In this document: positions 8,213 to 16,603 of the stretch, piece after piece
How positions within the stretch are numbered: the first letter of the stretch is position 1
How the letters are laid out: each line of letters begins with the position of its first letter
Assembly: GCF_004300825.1 (NCBI RefSeq)
Contig: NZ_CP036250.1
Location: 1,240,001-1,304,000 of the forward strand
Length of the DNA: 64,000 bases
Direction: 5' to 3'
Origin: Egicoccus halophilus
GTDB lineage: Bacteria > Actinomycetota > Nitriliruptoria > Nitriliruptorales > Nitriliruptoraceae
The notes under the pieces: generated by a model
What the model was told of the DNA's origin: nothing
Database searches by the model: none
What the model saw: the letters and a program-made list of their open reading frames with translations, nothing else
Program-made: the position numbers and the translations under genes

Positions 8213-9646
8213 TCACGTCGGCACGCCGGCGGCGGGATGGGCAAGGTCGCTCCCGGGTCGGGCCCGCTCGATCGTGAGGCGCTGCACGACCTCGTCGGCG
8301 GCCCGCTCCCCGGCCTCCACCGCGCCGTCGAGATAGCCGAACCAACGCTCGGCGGTCTCCGTGCCGGCCCAGTGGATCCGTCCGACCGGCGTGCGTAGGA
8401 CGTGGCCGACCTGCGACCACATGCCCGGCCCCGGCACTCCGAAGTATCCGCCACGGGTCCACGGGTCACCGGTCCAGTCGTGTTCGACGTAGTCGCGCGG
8501 CCGCCGGGCCGCCGGACCGGCCGCCCGGGCGAAGCTGCCGAGGGCCGCTGCCCGACGGTGCGCCGGGTCGAGCGTGAGGAAGCGCAGCGCCGGGCGGCCG
8601 GTGACGAAGCCCATCAGCACGCCGGGTCCGCTCCCCGGGGGCGTGTTGTCGAACACCGCGCTGCACGGCCCGATGTCACTCAACAGCTGGCCCGAGCGAC
8701 CGTCGGCGCGCCAGAACGGCGTCGGATACGTCGCCTGCACCTTCACCGCCTGCCCCATCGGCAGGCGTTGCAGCAGTTGCTGGCGGGCCGACGGGAGTGC
8801 CGGGGTGACGTCGAGACGTGCGGCCAGCGCCGGGGGGACGGCGACGATCACCGCATCGGCGCTGCAGGTGCCGTGCCCGGTCGTGAGCACCACCCGGTCA
8901 GCCGTCTGCTCGAGGCGTCGGACGGGCTCACCGAGCCGGATGTGACCCTCGAGTCCGTCGGCCAGCCGCTGGGGCAGCCGACCGGAACCGCCAACGAAGC
9001 GGCGCTCGTGCGCACCTCCCTCACCGGCCACCAGCGGCACGACCCCGTCGGCGAACCGGACGAAGAACAGCACGTGCAGCAGCGACACCTGCTCCGGCTC
9101 TGCGGAGAACACCACTCGGCAACCGGCACGGAACACCCCACGCGGAACCCGGCCGTGCAGGTGTCGGTCGATCCAGGTCGCGAACGTCTCGCCGTCCAGG
9201 AGCCGGGCGTCGGGACCGTCCCACGGTCGCCCGCCGGGCAGCCGCTGCGCGGTGCGCACCAGCCAGCGGGCCGCCAGCACCACCTCCGTGGCGGCCAGTG
9301 GTCCGAGCGGTGGCAGAGGGCCGCGCATGTGTGCGGTGCGGCCGCCGACCTCGAGGACCGGATCGCCGCGGTCGTACGCCGGGTAGGTGTCGACGCCCAG
9401 CTCCTCGGCGAGTCGCGCGACGCGATCCTGTCCGGGGCCGACGAATTGCGCGCCCGCCTCGAGGGTGATGCCGTCGACCTCGACGTTGCTGATGCGACCG
9501 CCCACCCGGTCGCGGGCTTCGAACACCACCACGTCGCGTCCGGTGCTGGCCAGCCGACGGGCGGCGACCAACCCGGAGAGCCCGGCACCGACGACGGCGA
9601 CCTCGACGTGGTCCGTGTTGGACGGGGCTGTGGATGGCGGGGTCAT
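8213..9646 (-). CDS. FAD-dependent amine oxidase (flavin monoamine oxidase family)
   Basis: This 477-residue flavoprotein has the N-terminal dinucleotide-binding motif VAVVGAGLSGLVAARRLAS followed by VVVFEARDRVGGRI (residues about 12-52), the hallmark of the amine oxidase/phytoene desaturase superfamily. Near the C-terminus, HWAGTETAERWFGYLDGAVEAGERAADEV is the conserved FAD-covering segment. It presumably oxidises an amine or amino acid in the cytosol; the substrate is not evident. Start ATG 9646 overlaps the TGA of the DUF1028 gene upstream (TGATG), so the two genes are translationally coupled. A longer in-frame extension upstream would run through the neighbouring gene and is rejected. No covalent-FAD cysteine motif was recognised. 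Confidence 0.88.
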   Translation of the reverse strand: MTPPSTAPSNTDHVEVAVVGAGLSGLVAARRLASTGRDVVVFEARDRVGGRISNVEVDGITLEAGAQFVGPGQDRVARLAEELGVDTYPAYDRGDPVLEVGGRTAHMRGPLPPLGPLAATEVVLAARWLVRTAQRLPGGRPWDGPDARLLDGETFATWIDRHLHGRVPRGVFRAGCRVVFSAEPEQVSLLHVLFFVRFADGVVPLVAGEGGAHERRFVGGSGRLPQRLADGLEGHIRLGEPVRRLEQTADRVVLTTGHGTCSADAVIVAVPPALAARLDVTPALPSARQQLLQRLPMGQAVKVQATYPTPFWRADGRSGQLLSDIGPCSAVFDNTPPGSGPGVLMGFVTGRPALRFLTLDPAHRRAAALGSFARAAGPAARRPRDYVEHDWTGDPWTRGGYFGVPGPGMWSQVGHVLRTPVGRIHWAGTETAERWFGYLDGAVEAGERAADEVVQRLTIERARPGSDLAHPAAGVPT

Positions 9647-10332
9647 CAGACGGCGCCGGCGCTGCCCTGGTAGTCGAAGCCGCCGAGGGGGTCGATCCGT
9701 GTCGGCAGCATCTCCACCTCCGGTATCAGCTCCTCGGCGAAGGTCTCCTTCTGCTGCCGAAGCAGCGTGAGGGGGTCGTCGGTGTCGTCGATGCGCAGGT
9801 CCCACAGCGGATAGAGCTCGGTCCCCATGATCACGACGGTCGCCGACCGGTGCCCCTTGGTGTCACCGCCCTGCTCCTCGCCGGCGGCCAGCGCGGCGAG
9901 CAGCCGGTCGATCAGCTCCTCGCCATCGTGCGCGGAGTAGGCCTCGACGGCGGCGTCGAGCACCTCCGGGCCGGCGAGGCGGTTGCCCTGGCAGGCGTAG
10001 TGCGGGCCGGTGCGGTGCCCCTTGAAGTCCTCGGGCAGCGAACCGGTGTGGCTGGCCGAGCGTCCCTGGAAGTCGACCAGGCCGAACTGGCGTCCCTCGC
10101 GGCCGGGATCCTGCGCGACGAGGTAGTCGAGCGCCTGGTCAGCGGGGATGCCCTGGCCGACCAGCGCGAGACCGTCGAAGGCGAGGTAGGGGTTCATCAT
10201 CGCCTGGGACGCGGCGGCGCCGGAGCGGGCCCGGGCATGGGCGACGAGCTTGCCCACGCCGGGCATGGCGGTCATGGCGGCCACACCGACGTGGCCGGTG
10301 GTCGGGTCGGTGACGACGAGCGAGAACGTCAT
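9646..10332 (-). CDS. DUF1028 family protein (Ntn-hydrolase-like fold)
   Basis: This 228-residue protein begins MTFSLVVTDPTTGHVGVAAMT, the typical start of DUF1028 proteins, followed by the family's Q-rich AASQAMMNPYLAFDGLALVGQG region (about 50-71) and QGNRLAGPEVLDAAVEAY (about 115-132). Members adopt an N-terminal-nucleophile-hydrolase-like fold and often lie near peptidase or amino-acid catabolism genes, but their reaction is not established. The ATG at 10332 follows GAAGGA by six bases. It is co-translated with the downstream amine oxidase through a TGATG overlap, which suggests both act on the same nitrogenous substrate (inference). Confidence 0.88.
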   Translation of the reverse strand: MTFSLVVTDPTTGHVGVAAMTAMPGVGKLVAHARARSGAAASQAMMNPYLAFDGLALVGQGIPADQALDYLVAQDPGREGRQFGLVDFQGRSASHTGSLPEDFKGHRTGPHYACQGNRLAGPEVLDAAVEAYSAHDGEELIDRLLAALAAGEEQGGDTKGHRSATVVIMGTELYPLWDLRIDDTDDPLTLLRQQKETFAEELIPEVEMLPTRIDPLGGFDYQGSAGAV

Positions 10333-10461
10333 GCGGGGTCCTTCGGGCTTCGAAACATGGCTTCGGACGTTCTGCGGGAGGCTGGATCGGGGTCGGGTCC
10401 GCGCTCGTGTTCACCTTGCGGGCACCGTCGCCGGACGGGCCGTTGGCGTCGGGCCGAGCGC

Positions 10462-10986
10462 TCAACGTCGGACCGGCTCCCGGTCCGGTGTGGTGAGCGC
10501 GAGACGGTCGGCGACCAGGCCGGTCACGACGCTGTAGACGACCTTGTGGAGCACGTCGACGACCTGCTCGTCGCGCGGCCAGGTCCAGGGCGGTGCCCCG
10601 ACGCCGGTCGCGTTCTCAAGCACCTGGTCGGTGGTCAACCGCACCGGCAGGTGATGCAGCAGCGAGCCGCGGATGCCGTCCAGCCCTGCGCGGGCCATCA
10701 CCCCGCGAAACGCGCCGACGACAGCGCCGGTGCCCCAGTGCATCGCGTGGTTGAGCACGACCCGCTCCCGGTCGGGCCGCTCCTCGAGCGTCAACAGTCG
10801 TTCGAGGGCGTGCGCCGGGACGAACGAGTCCGGCCGGCCGGTCAGCCGTTGCTCGAGTTTCTCGCCGGCGGTCATCACCGCAGTGCCGACCAGTCCGGCG
10901 ACCACGCCGGTGATGGCGGCCGCTACCCAGCCGTCCGTTCCCGCGCCTCGGCTGTTCCGGCTCTGCGTCGGTCCAGATGTCCGCAA
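10462..10986 (-). CDS. Uncharacterised small membrane protein (DUF1440-like)
   Basis: A 174-residue protein with a probable TTG start at 10986; GGGGAGG lies six bases upstream, which supports this unusual start. Residues about 20-42 (WVAAAITGVVAGLVGTAVMT) form a glycine-rich membrane helix, with weaker hydrophobic segments around the HAMHWGTGAVVGAFRG stretch and near the C-terminus (VVYSVVTGLVADRL). The pattern of one strong helix, a polar middle with HAMHWGTG, and C-terminal helices resembles the YagU/DUF1440 inner-membrane group, but I am not certain of the family. It stands alone on the minus strand between the DUF1028 and DUF389 genes. Confidence 0.6.
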   Translation of the reverse strand: MRTSGPTQSRNSRGAGTDGWVAAAITGVVAGLVGTAVMTAGEKLEQRLTGRPDSFVPAHALERLLTLEERPDRERVVLNHAMHWGTGAVVGAFRGVMARAGLDGIRGSLLHHLPVRLTTDQVLENATGVGAPPWTWPRDEQVVDVLHKVVYSVVTGLVADRLALTTPDREPVRR

Positions 10987-11129
10987 CCACAGCCTCCCCG
11001 CTCGTCGTAGGCAACGTACGGAGTCGACAGACCCGTCCCGGTGCCGTGTCGGTACGGACGACGGCCGTCCTCGCCGGCTGGACCGACCGGTGAGCCGTCG
11101 GGCGAGCCGGCGTAACGGTGGTCAGCGCG

Positions 11130-12395
11130 TCAACTGCCCCGCTCGACGCTCACGACGACGGTCGGGTTCGTGGAGGGGAACTCCTCGCGCAGCCGTTCGT
11201 CGAGCGCGGCGGTCAACTCGTCGCCGCTCGCGGCATCGGCGGAGAGCGCCACGGCCTGGGCCCGCAGGGCGAACACCTCGATCGGGAGGTTGTCGGCCAG
11301 GGGGAAGCGGGCGACCGCGTCCGTGGCGACGATGCCGGGTTGCTCGTCGAGGAACGACAGGGTGATCGCCTCGGCCCGGGTCATCACCGTCTCGCGGGTG
11401 AGGTCGGGCGCGGTCTGCCACTGCAGCACGAGCAGGCCCACCAACGCCACGGCGGTCGCCGCCGCCGCGCCGAGGGACGCCACCAGGCTGCCGTCCCGCA
11501 CCCGTGGCACCTGCCGACGGACGCCGAGCAGGTGGAACACCAGGCTCGCGGCCACGTTGATCCCGACCAGCTGCAGGGTCGCCACGAAGGCGGCCGAGCC
11601 CACGATGCGCGCCTCGCCGAGCGCGAGACCGATGCCGAGCAGCCCCGCCTGGGGCGCCAGCGCCAGGGCGACGAGCATCCCGATGCCGGCGCCGGACACG
11701 ATGCCGGTCCGATCGGCACGGCTGAAGCCCAGCGCGCCGGCGACGCCGGCCGCCATCGGCAGCAGCACCGACATCGCGGAGACGTCGGCGACCTGGAGCA
11801 TCAACTCCGTGGGTGCCGACTCGCCGGTGACGAGGGTGAGCAGTGCGGCCGTGACGGCCGTGGTGGCGACCGCTGCCAGGTAGCGGCCGACGCTGCGCCG
11901 CAGGAGCAGCCCGTCGCCGCGCGCGGTCGCCAGCGCCGTCGTCATGGCCGGTGCCGCGTAGGGGGCGATCAGCATGGCCGCGGTCAACAGGAACACCGTC
12001 TCGGAGACGAGCCCGGCCCACACCACCGCACCGGCGGTCGCGGAGTAGACCAGGAACGGCGGCCAGGCCCCCAGGCTCTGGAGGCCTTCGACGAGCATCT
12101 CGAGCGGTCCGCGGGAGGTGACGTCGCTGACCTGGTCGGGCAACTCCTCCGCCGGCGGGGACAGGGCGACCACGCTGTCGCGCTGGAACGTCAGCCGCAG
12201 GTCGTCGACGTCCTCGAGCACCTCCAGCACGTCGTCGAAGCGGTCGTTGGGCAGGTACAGCAGCAGGAGCTCCTGCGGCGTGTCGTCGGCGTCGCGACCG
12301 TCGAGACGGACGCCGTCGGTGGCGCCCGCCGCGGCGGCGCGGGCGAGGACCTCGGCACCCGAACCGGTCGGGACGTAGCACTGCAACCTGCGCAC
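11130..12395 (-). CDS. DUF389 / TIGR00341 family membrane protein
   Basis: This 421-residue protein starts MRRLQCYVPTGSGAEV and has a soluble alpha/beta N-terminal domain (about 1-105) containing LLLLYLPNDRFDDVLEVLEDV. It is followed by a block of about six hydrophobic helices (about 130-345), including the conserved LTAAMLIAPYAAPAMT and GAGIGMLVALALAPQAGLLGIGLA segments that mark DUF389. The C-terminus (about 345-421) is a soluble region ending in VVVSVERGS. The function of DUF389 proteins is unknown. It lies just downstream of tRNA-Leu on the same strand, with no partner gene close by. Confidence 0.85.
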   Translation of the reverse strand: MRRLQCYVPTGSGAEVLARAAAAGATDGVRLDGRDADDTPQELLLLYLPNDRFDDVLEVLEDVDDLRLTFQRDSVVALSPPAEELPDQVSDVTSRGPLEMLVEGLQSLGAWPPFLVYSATAGAVVWAGLVSETVFLLTAAMLIAPYAAPAMTTALATARGDGLLLRRSVGRYLAAVATTAVTAALLTLVTGESAPTELMLQVADVSAMSVLLPMAAGVAGALGFSRADRTGIVSGAGIGMLVALALAPQAGLLGIGLALGEARIVGSAAFVATLQLVGINVAASLVFHLLGVRRQVPRVRDGSLVASLGAAAATAVALVGLLVLQWQTAPDLTRETVMTRAEAITLSFLDEQPGIVATDAVARFPLADNLPIEVFALRAQAVALSADAASGDELTAALDERLREEFPSTNPTVVVSVERGS

Positions 12396-12580
12396 GGCGG
12401 CCTCCTGTGACTCGCCGAGTCAAGCCGCTGGACCGCCCGGTCCGGACCGCATGGGGGTGTCCGACCGACGCCTGTGTGCGAGCCCGGTGTGCCGTCCCGC
12501 AGGCGCATCGATCGCGCGCAGCGTGGTCCGGGCAGCCGTCGTCCCGGGCGGGCGAGCCACGACACCAGCGGGGGACGGGT

Positions 12581-12665
12581 GCGAGCGGGGGGACTCGAAC
12601 CCCCACAGGCTGGTGAGCCCACTGGGACCTAAACCCAGCGCGTCTGCCGGTTCCGCCACGCTCGC
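12581..12665 (-). tRNA. tRNA-Leu (anticodon TAG)
   Basis: Read on the minus strand, an 85-base cloverleaf has acceptor strands GCGAGCG/CGCTCGC. The anticodon loop TTTAGGT, closed by CTGGG/CCCAG, has anticodon TAG, so it reads CUN leucine codons. There is a long variable arm of the type II (Leu/Ser) class and the T-arm GTGGGGGTTCGAGTCCCCC. CCA is not encoded. Confidence 0.95.
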
Positions 12666-12705
12666 CGTACGGGCAGCGTACGACGGCCGATGCCGCCCCG
12701 TGGCC

Positions 12706-12897
12706 TCAACGGGTGGCGATCACGAGGAAGATCCCGGCGATCACCAGTGAGATCAGCAGGCCGACGATCCCCGCGATCCAGGTGCCGATCACGGTCAGAC
12801 CGATCGCCACGCCGAACACCCAGCTCCGGCGGGCGAACCAGGAGTCGCCGGTGCGCTCGGCACCGGGCCGCTGCGGTTGCGGGGACGGTTCGGACAT
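12706..12897 (-). CDS. Small membrane protein with two adjacent hydrophobic segments
   Basis: A 63-residue protein starts at ATG 12897 with GAGGAG eight bases upstream. The first 25 residues are polar and proline-rich (MSEPSPQPQRPGAERTGDSW). After a basic FARRSW stretch two closely spaced hydrophobic stretches follow (about 28-45 and 44-62), VFGVAIGLTVIGTWIAG and IVGLLISLVIAGIFLVIATR. The short glycine hinge suggests a membrane hairpin. No family was recognised. It is convergent with nothing and precedes tRNA-Leu on the same strand. Confidence 0.7.
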   Translation of the reverse strand: MSEPSPQPQRPGAERTGDSWFARRSWVFGVAIGLTVIGTWIAGIVGLLISLVIAGIFLVIATR

Positions 12898-13004
12898 CGG
12901 TCGCACTCCTCGACGGCTCGCCCCCGACCGTAGGGGGCATCGCGGCGCAGCAGACCACCCCCGGCAGGGCCGCCCGAGGGGCGACCCTGCCGGGTCGGGC
13001 ACGG

Positions 13005-14396
13005 TCAGGTCTCGGTCGCCGTGTTCATCCCGGGCATTCCGTCAGCCGTCGACTCGCCCGCCAGGTCCTCGTCCGGTGCGTCGTCGTCCACCGTCCCGTC
13101 GTCGTCCGCCGCCGCGTTCTCGCGATCGGTGGACACGCCCACGAGACGGCCGACGTAGAGGACCTGCGCGGTGAGCGCGACGAAGCCGGCGACCGCCAGG
13201 TAGAAGCCGGTCGGCAACGGGATCGCGGTCGGGATCACGGCGCCGACCACCCAGGCGATCGCGAACATGGTCTCCGAGCGGGTGAAGGCGACACCGCGGC
13301 GTTCGGCCTCCACGCTGCCCTGCAACAGTCCGTCGAAGGCGAGCTTCGCGGTTCCCCAGGCGAACCCCGCCGCGAGCGCGAGCACCGCACCGGTGAGCAG
13401 GCCGAACGCCTGCCCGGCGAGGAACGCGGCCGCCGCCTCGACCGCCAGCGCGGCGACCACCATCGGCTCCTCGCGCAGCCGACGCTCCAGCACCGGAGCG
13501 GTCAGCGAGGCCAGCGCGAAGCCGGCCCCGCCGGCGGCCAGCAACGCGCCGAAGTCCAGCCAGGCGTCCTGCTGCTGGTGGAAGGCGAACGCCAGCAGCA
13601 GCAGCAGGAATCCGTTGAGGCCGCGGACGACCGCCGTGGACAGCTGCGCGGCCCGCACCGACGGGGGCAGGTGGCGCTTGTGGCGGGGGACCTCACCCGC
13701 CTCCGGTGGGAGCGCCACGAGGTCGGGCTCGGGATCCGGTAGACGACGTCCGAGCCAGGCGGCGACGAACGCCGCGAGCGACGCCAGCCCGAGCGCCGCC
13801 CACGCGCCGGCCAGCCACAGCACCAGCGCCCCGAGCGCCCCGGCCACCCCGCCCGCGAGCGTGCCGATCCAGGCCAGCCGCCCGTTGGCGGCGACCAGGG
13901 CGTGCCGCGAGTCGAGCGCGATCGGCAGCAGGGCGTGACGGGTGATCGCGTGCACGCGGGAGAGCAGCAGCAGGCCGAACGCGGCCGGGAACAACCACCA
14001 GCCGGTCGGATCGAGGGCCACCAGCGCGGCCAGCACCCCTCGGCCGGCGGCCGCGACGACCAGTGCGGTGCGCACCGCCAGCGGGCTGCGGCGCAGGGTC
14101 CGGCCGAGCACCGGCCCGATGACCGCGAACGGTGCCACGGTCAACAGCAGGTACAGCGCCACGTTGGTGCGTGCCTCGGTCGAGGGCACACCGAAGAAGA
14201 GCGTGCCCGCGAGGCCCACCGCGACCAGGGTGTCGTGCATGGTGCTGGCGACCTGCACGAAGGCGAGGTCGCGGAACCCCTCGCCGCCGGTCTCGAACAG
14301 CCGGCGGACACGGCGGGTCACGGGTCCGGGGGCACTGCTTCGTCCGCCACGGTGCACCGTGACCGGTCGGGTCGGATCGTCGCTGGAGGGTCCCAC
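13005..14396 (-). CDS. Major facilitator superfamily transporter
   Basis: About 463 residues with 10-12 hydrophobic helices. The N-terminal FRDLAFVQVASTMHDTLVAVGLAGTLFF, an arginine-rich loop LGRTLRRSPLAVRTALVVAAAGRG after helix 3, and a charged central loop (RRLPDPEPDLVALPPEAG...) separating two six-helix halves match MFS architecture. The C-terminus is an acidic tail (DDDGTVDDDAPDED). Start uncertain: a GTG at 14429 is also in frame, and neither has a convincing ribosome-binding site; 14396 was taken because the extra residues look like leader sequence. It diverges from the patatin/PlsC operon. Substrate unknown; the family includes drug and metabolite exporters. Confidence 0.75.
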   Translation of the reverse strand: MGPSSDDPTRPVTVHRGGRSSAPGPVTRRVRRLFETGGEGFRDLAFVQVASTMHDTLVAVGLAGTLFFGVPSTEARTNVALYLLLTVAPFAVIGPVLGRTLRRSPLAVRTALVVAAAGRGVLAALVALDPTGWWLFPAAFGLLLLSRVHAITRHALLPIALDSRHALVAANGRLAWIGTLAGGVAGALGALVLWLAGAWAALGLASLAAFVAAWLGRRLPDPEPDLVALPPEAGEVPRHKRHLPPSVRAAQLSTAVVRGLNGFLLLLLAFAFHQQQDAWLDFGALLAAGGAGFALASLTAPVLERRLREEPMVVAALAVEAAAAFLAGQAFGLLTGAVLALAAGFAWGTAKLAFDGLLQGSVEAERRGVAFTRSETMFAIAWVVGAVIPTAIPLPTGFYLAVAGFVALTAQVLYVGRLVGVSTDRENAAADDDGTVDDDAPDEDLAGESTADGMPGMNTATET

Positions 14397-14554
14397 GGCC
14401 CGAACGCTAGCGACCGGGTGCGGCCGCACCCCGCCCGACCGGCCGCGTCGCCGGGCGACGGCCCGTGCCCGGCGACGACCGTTCCCCTCCTGGAGGATCG
14501 TCCCCTGCTGGGCGGTCGGTAGGGTGCCGGCGCCCGACGAGCGACGAGGTGGCG

Positions 14555-15421
14555 GTGACGCCAGCGCAGGACGCGCCCCGACCCGAGGTGGCCGTCGTCC
14601 TCGGTGGCGGCGGCATCCACGGGGCGGTGCAGATCGGGATGCTGCAGGCGCTGCAGGAGCACGGCGTCCGACCGGACCTCGTCGTGGGCACCTCCGTCGG
14701 CGCCATCAACGGCGCCATGCTGGCCGCCCGCCCCGACGACGCGGTCGAGCGTCTGCGCAGCCTGTGGACCAATCTCGCCGAGTACAGCCCGTTCGAGGCG
14801 TCGCTGCTGGAGCGGGCGACCACCTTCACGCGCAGCCGGATCCACCTGCACGGCAACCACCGCCTGCGCCGGCTGCTGCTCTCGCACCTGCCGGCGCGCA
14901 CGTTCGGTGCCCTCGAACTGCCGTTCCAGTGCGTGGCCGCCAGCATCGAGCGTGCCGCGGCCCAGTGGTTCGACGACGGACCGTTGATCGAGGCCCTGCT
15001 GGCCACCACGGCGGTCCCCGGGCTGCTGCCGCCGGTGGTCATCGGCAGCGACCACTACCTCGACGGCGGACTCGTGGACTCGATCCCGGTCGGGCGGGCG
15101 CTCGAGCTCGGAGCGCGGCGCATCTACGTCCTGCAGGTCGGCCGGGTCGAGCAGCCGTTGACCGTGCCGACGCGCGCCTGGGAGGTCGGCCTGGTCGCCT
15201 TCGAGATCGCCCGCCGCCACCGGTTCGTCGAGGCGATGTCGCGGGTCCCCGACGACGTCGAGGTCCACGTGCTGCCGACCGGGATCACCGAGGGCATGGA
15301 CTACAACGACCCGGCGCAGTTCCGCTACCGCGACACCACCCGGGCGGCCGAGCGGCTGCAGAGCGCCTACCTCGCGTCGTCGGTCTACCTCACCGACCTC
15401 GTCGGCGCCCCGGAGGGCTGA
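14555..15421 (+). CDS. Patatin-like phospholipase
   Basis: This 288-residue protein carries all patatin signatures: oxyanion-hole glycines in VLGGGGIHGAVQIGML (residues 15-30), nucleophile elbow GTSVGAING with Ser47, and the catalytic aspartate in YLDGGLVDSIPV near residue 171. These define a Ser-Asp dyad lipid acyl hydrolase. The GTG at 14555, preceded by GAGG, is the most likely start; a GTG two codons upstream is possible. No signal peptide is present, so it acts in the cytosol or at the inner membrane face. Three bases after its TGA begins an acyltransferase-like gene, suggesting a two-gene lipid-remodelling operon: one product removes acyl chains, the other may add them (inference). Confidence 0.9.
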   Translation: MTPAQDAPRPEVAVVLGGGGIHGAVQIGMLQALQEHGVRPDLVVGTSVGAINGAMLAARPDDAVERLRSLWTNLAEYSPFEASLLERATTFTRSRIHLHGNHRLRRLLLSHLPARTFGALELPFQCVAASIERAAAQWFDDGPLIEALLATTAVPGLLPPVVIGSDHYLDGGLVDSIPVGRALELGARRIYVLQVGRVEQPLTVPTRAWEVGLVAFEIARRHRFVEAMSRVPDDVEVHVLPTGITEGMDYNDPAQFRYRDTTRAAERLQSAYLASSVYLTDLVGAPEG

Positions 15422-15423
15422 AC

Positions 15424-16566
15424 GTGCTGCCGCCCCGCTGGGTCCGCCGGCTCGTGCTCGCGCCGGCCGTACCGCTGCTGACGCTGCTGCTGATCACGTC
15501 CCTGCCGTTGACCCTGCTGGTCGCCGCCTTCGCGTCGCCGGTGCTGCCCGGTCGTCTGCGGCCGCTGCGGATCCTGCTGTTCCTCGTCGTGTTCCTGCTC
15601 GCCGAGTCCGTGGCGCTGCTGGCACTGCTGGTGCTGTGGCTCGCGAGCGGGTTCGGGCGCCACCTCGGACGCGAACGCTGGCAGGCGGCCCACTACGCCG
15701 TCATGCGGACCTACCTGGCGGCGCTGTTCGTCACGGCCCGTCGCACCTTCCGGCTCGCGGTGTCACTCGACGACGAGCAGGCCCTGCCGGTCGAGCCCGG
15801 CGAGCTCGACGGGCTCGACGGGCCCGACCCGGACGGCGGCCGGCCCGGCCCGGTCGTCGTGCTCAGCCGTCACGCCGGCCCGGGGGACTCCTTCCTGCTC
15901 GTCCACGGGCTGCTGCAGCGGCGGCTGCGACCGCGCATCGTGCTGCGTGAGGACCTGCAGTGGGCGCCGGCCCTCGACGTCGGCCTGAACCGGATCCCCA
16001 CGTACTTCGTGGCCTCGGGCGCGCCGTCGGGGACCGGCACGGCGGCCGTCGCCGCACTCGCTGCAGGTCTGGGACCGCTGGACGCGCTGGTGCTGTTCCC
16101 CGAGGGGCGCAACTTCACCCCGGCACGCCGGCTGCACTCGATCGCCAGGCTCGAGGAACTCGACCGGCACGCGGACGCCGAACGCGCCCGCGAGATGCGC
16201 CACGTGCTCGCCCCCCGGACCGGCGGAGCGCTGGCGGCGTTGTCCGCCGCCCCGCACGCGGACGTGGTGTTCGTCGCGCACACGGGTCTCGAGGATCTCT
16301 CGAGCGCGGTCGACCTGTGGCGTGGCCTGCCGATGGACAGCCAGGTCGAGGTCCAGGCCTGGCGGGTACCGGCCGCCGAGGTCCCCGGCGACCGGGTCGG
16401 CGCCGAGTCGTGGCTGTTCGGTTGGTGGCGACGCATCGACGCCTGGCTCCTCGACCGGCACGGCCCCGGCGCCATCCCCGACGCCGTGGTCGACGCCGTG
16501 GTCGAGACCGGCGGCGTGGAGCCGGGCGACGAGCCGCCCGCGGACGGCCCTTCCGCGGACTCCTGA
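15424..16566 (+). CDS. PlsC-like lysophospholipid acyltransferase, membrane-associated
   Basis: A 380-residue protein starting at GTG 15424, only two bases after the patatin stop. Residues about 8-75 form two or three hydrophobic helices. Behind them, SRHAGPGDSF (about 145-154) gives the HX4D catalytic motif and LFPEGRNF (about 225) matches the FPEG motif III of glycerophosphate acyltransferases. The C-terminal part has WRGLPMDSQVEVQAWRVPA and ends with an acidic tail. Length is greater than typical PlsC (about 240) because of the N-terminal membrane extension and an extended C-terminus. The motifs predict acyl transfer to a lysophospholipid or related glycolipid; pairing with the patatin suggests phospholipid turnover. 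Confidence 0.82.
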   Translation: MLPPRWVRRLVLAPAVPLLTLLLITSLPLTLLVAAFASPVLPGRLRPLRILLFLVVFLLAESVALLALLVLWLASGFGRHLGRERWQAAHYAVMRTYLAALFVTARRTFRLAVSLDDEQALPVEPGELDGLDGPDPDGGRPGPVVVLSRHAGPGDSFLLVHGLLQRRLRPRIVLREDLQWAPALDVGLNRIPTYFVASGAPSGTGTAAVAALAAGLGPLDALVLFPEGRNFTPARRLHSIARLEELDRHADAERAREMRHVLAPRTGGALAALSAAPHADVVFVAHTGLEDLSSAVDLWRGLPMDSQVEVQAWRVPAAEVPGDRVGAESWLFGWWRRIDAWLLDRHGPGAIPDAVVDAVVETGGVEPGDEPPADGPSADS

Positions 16567-16603
16567 CCACGGGCGGCCGGACCGGGCCGGTGACCCGGAC
16601 TCG

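Noticed and set aside
8213-9805. Longer amine-oxidase start far upstream of 9646
   Set aside because: It would run deep into the DUF1028 coding sequence. The TGATG overlap at 9644-9648 and the FAD-binding N-terminus fix the start.
13942-16566. Very long plus-strand frame spanning the MFS, patatin and acyltransferase regions
   Set aside because: Only its last ~380 codons (from 15424) resemble a protein. The earlier part is antisense to the MFS gene and out of frame with the patatin.
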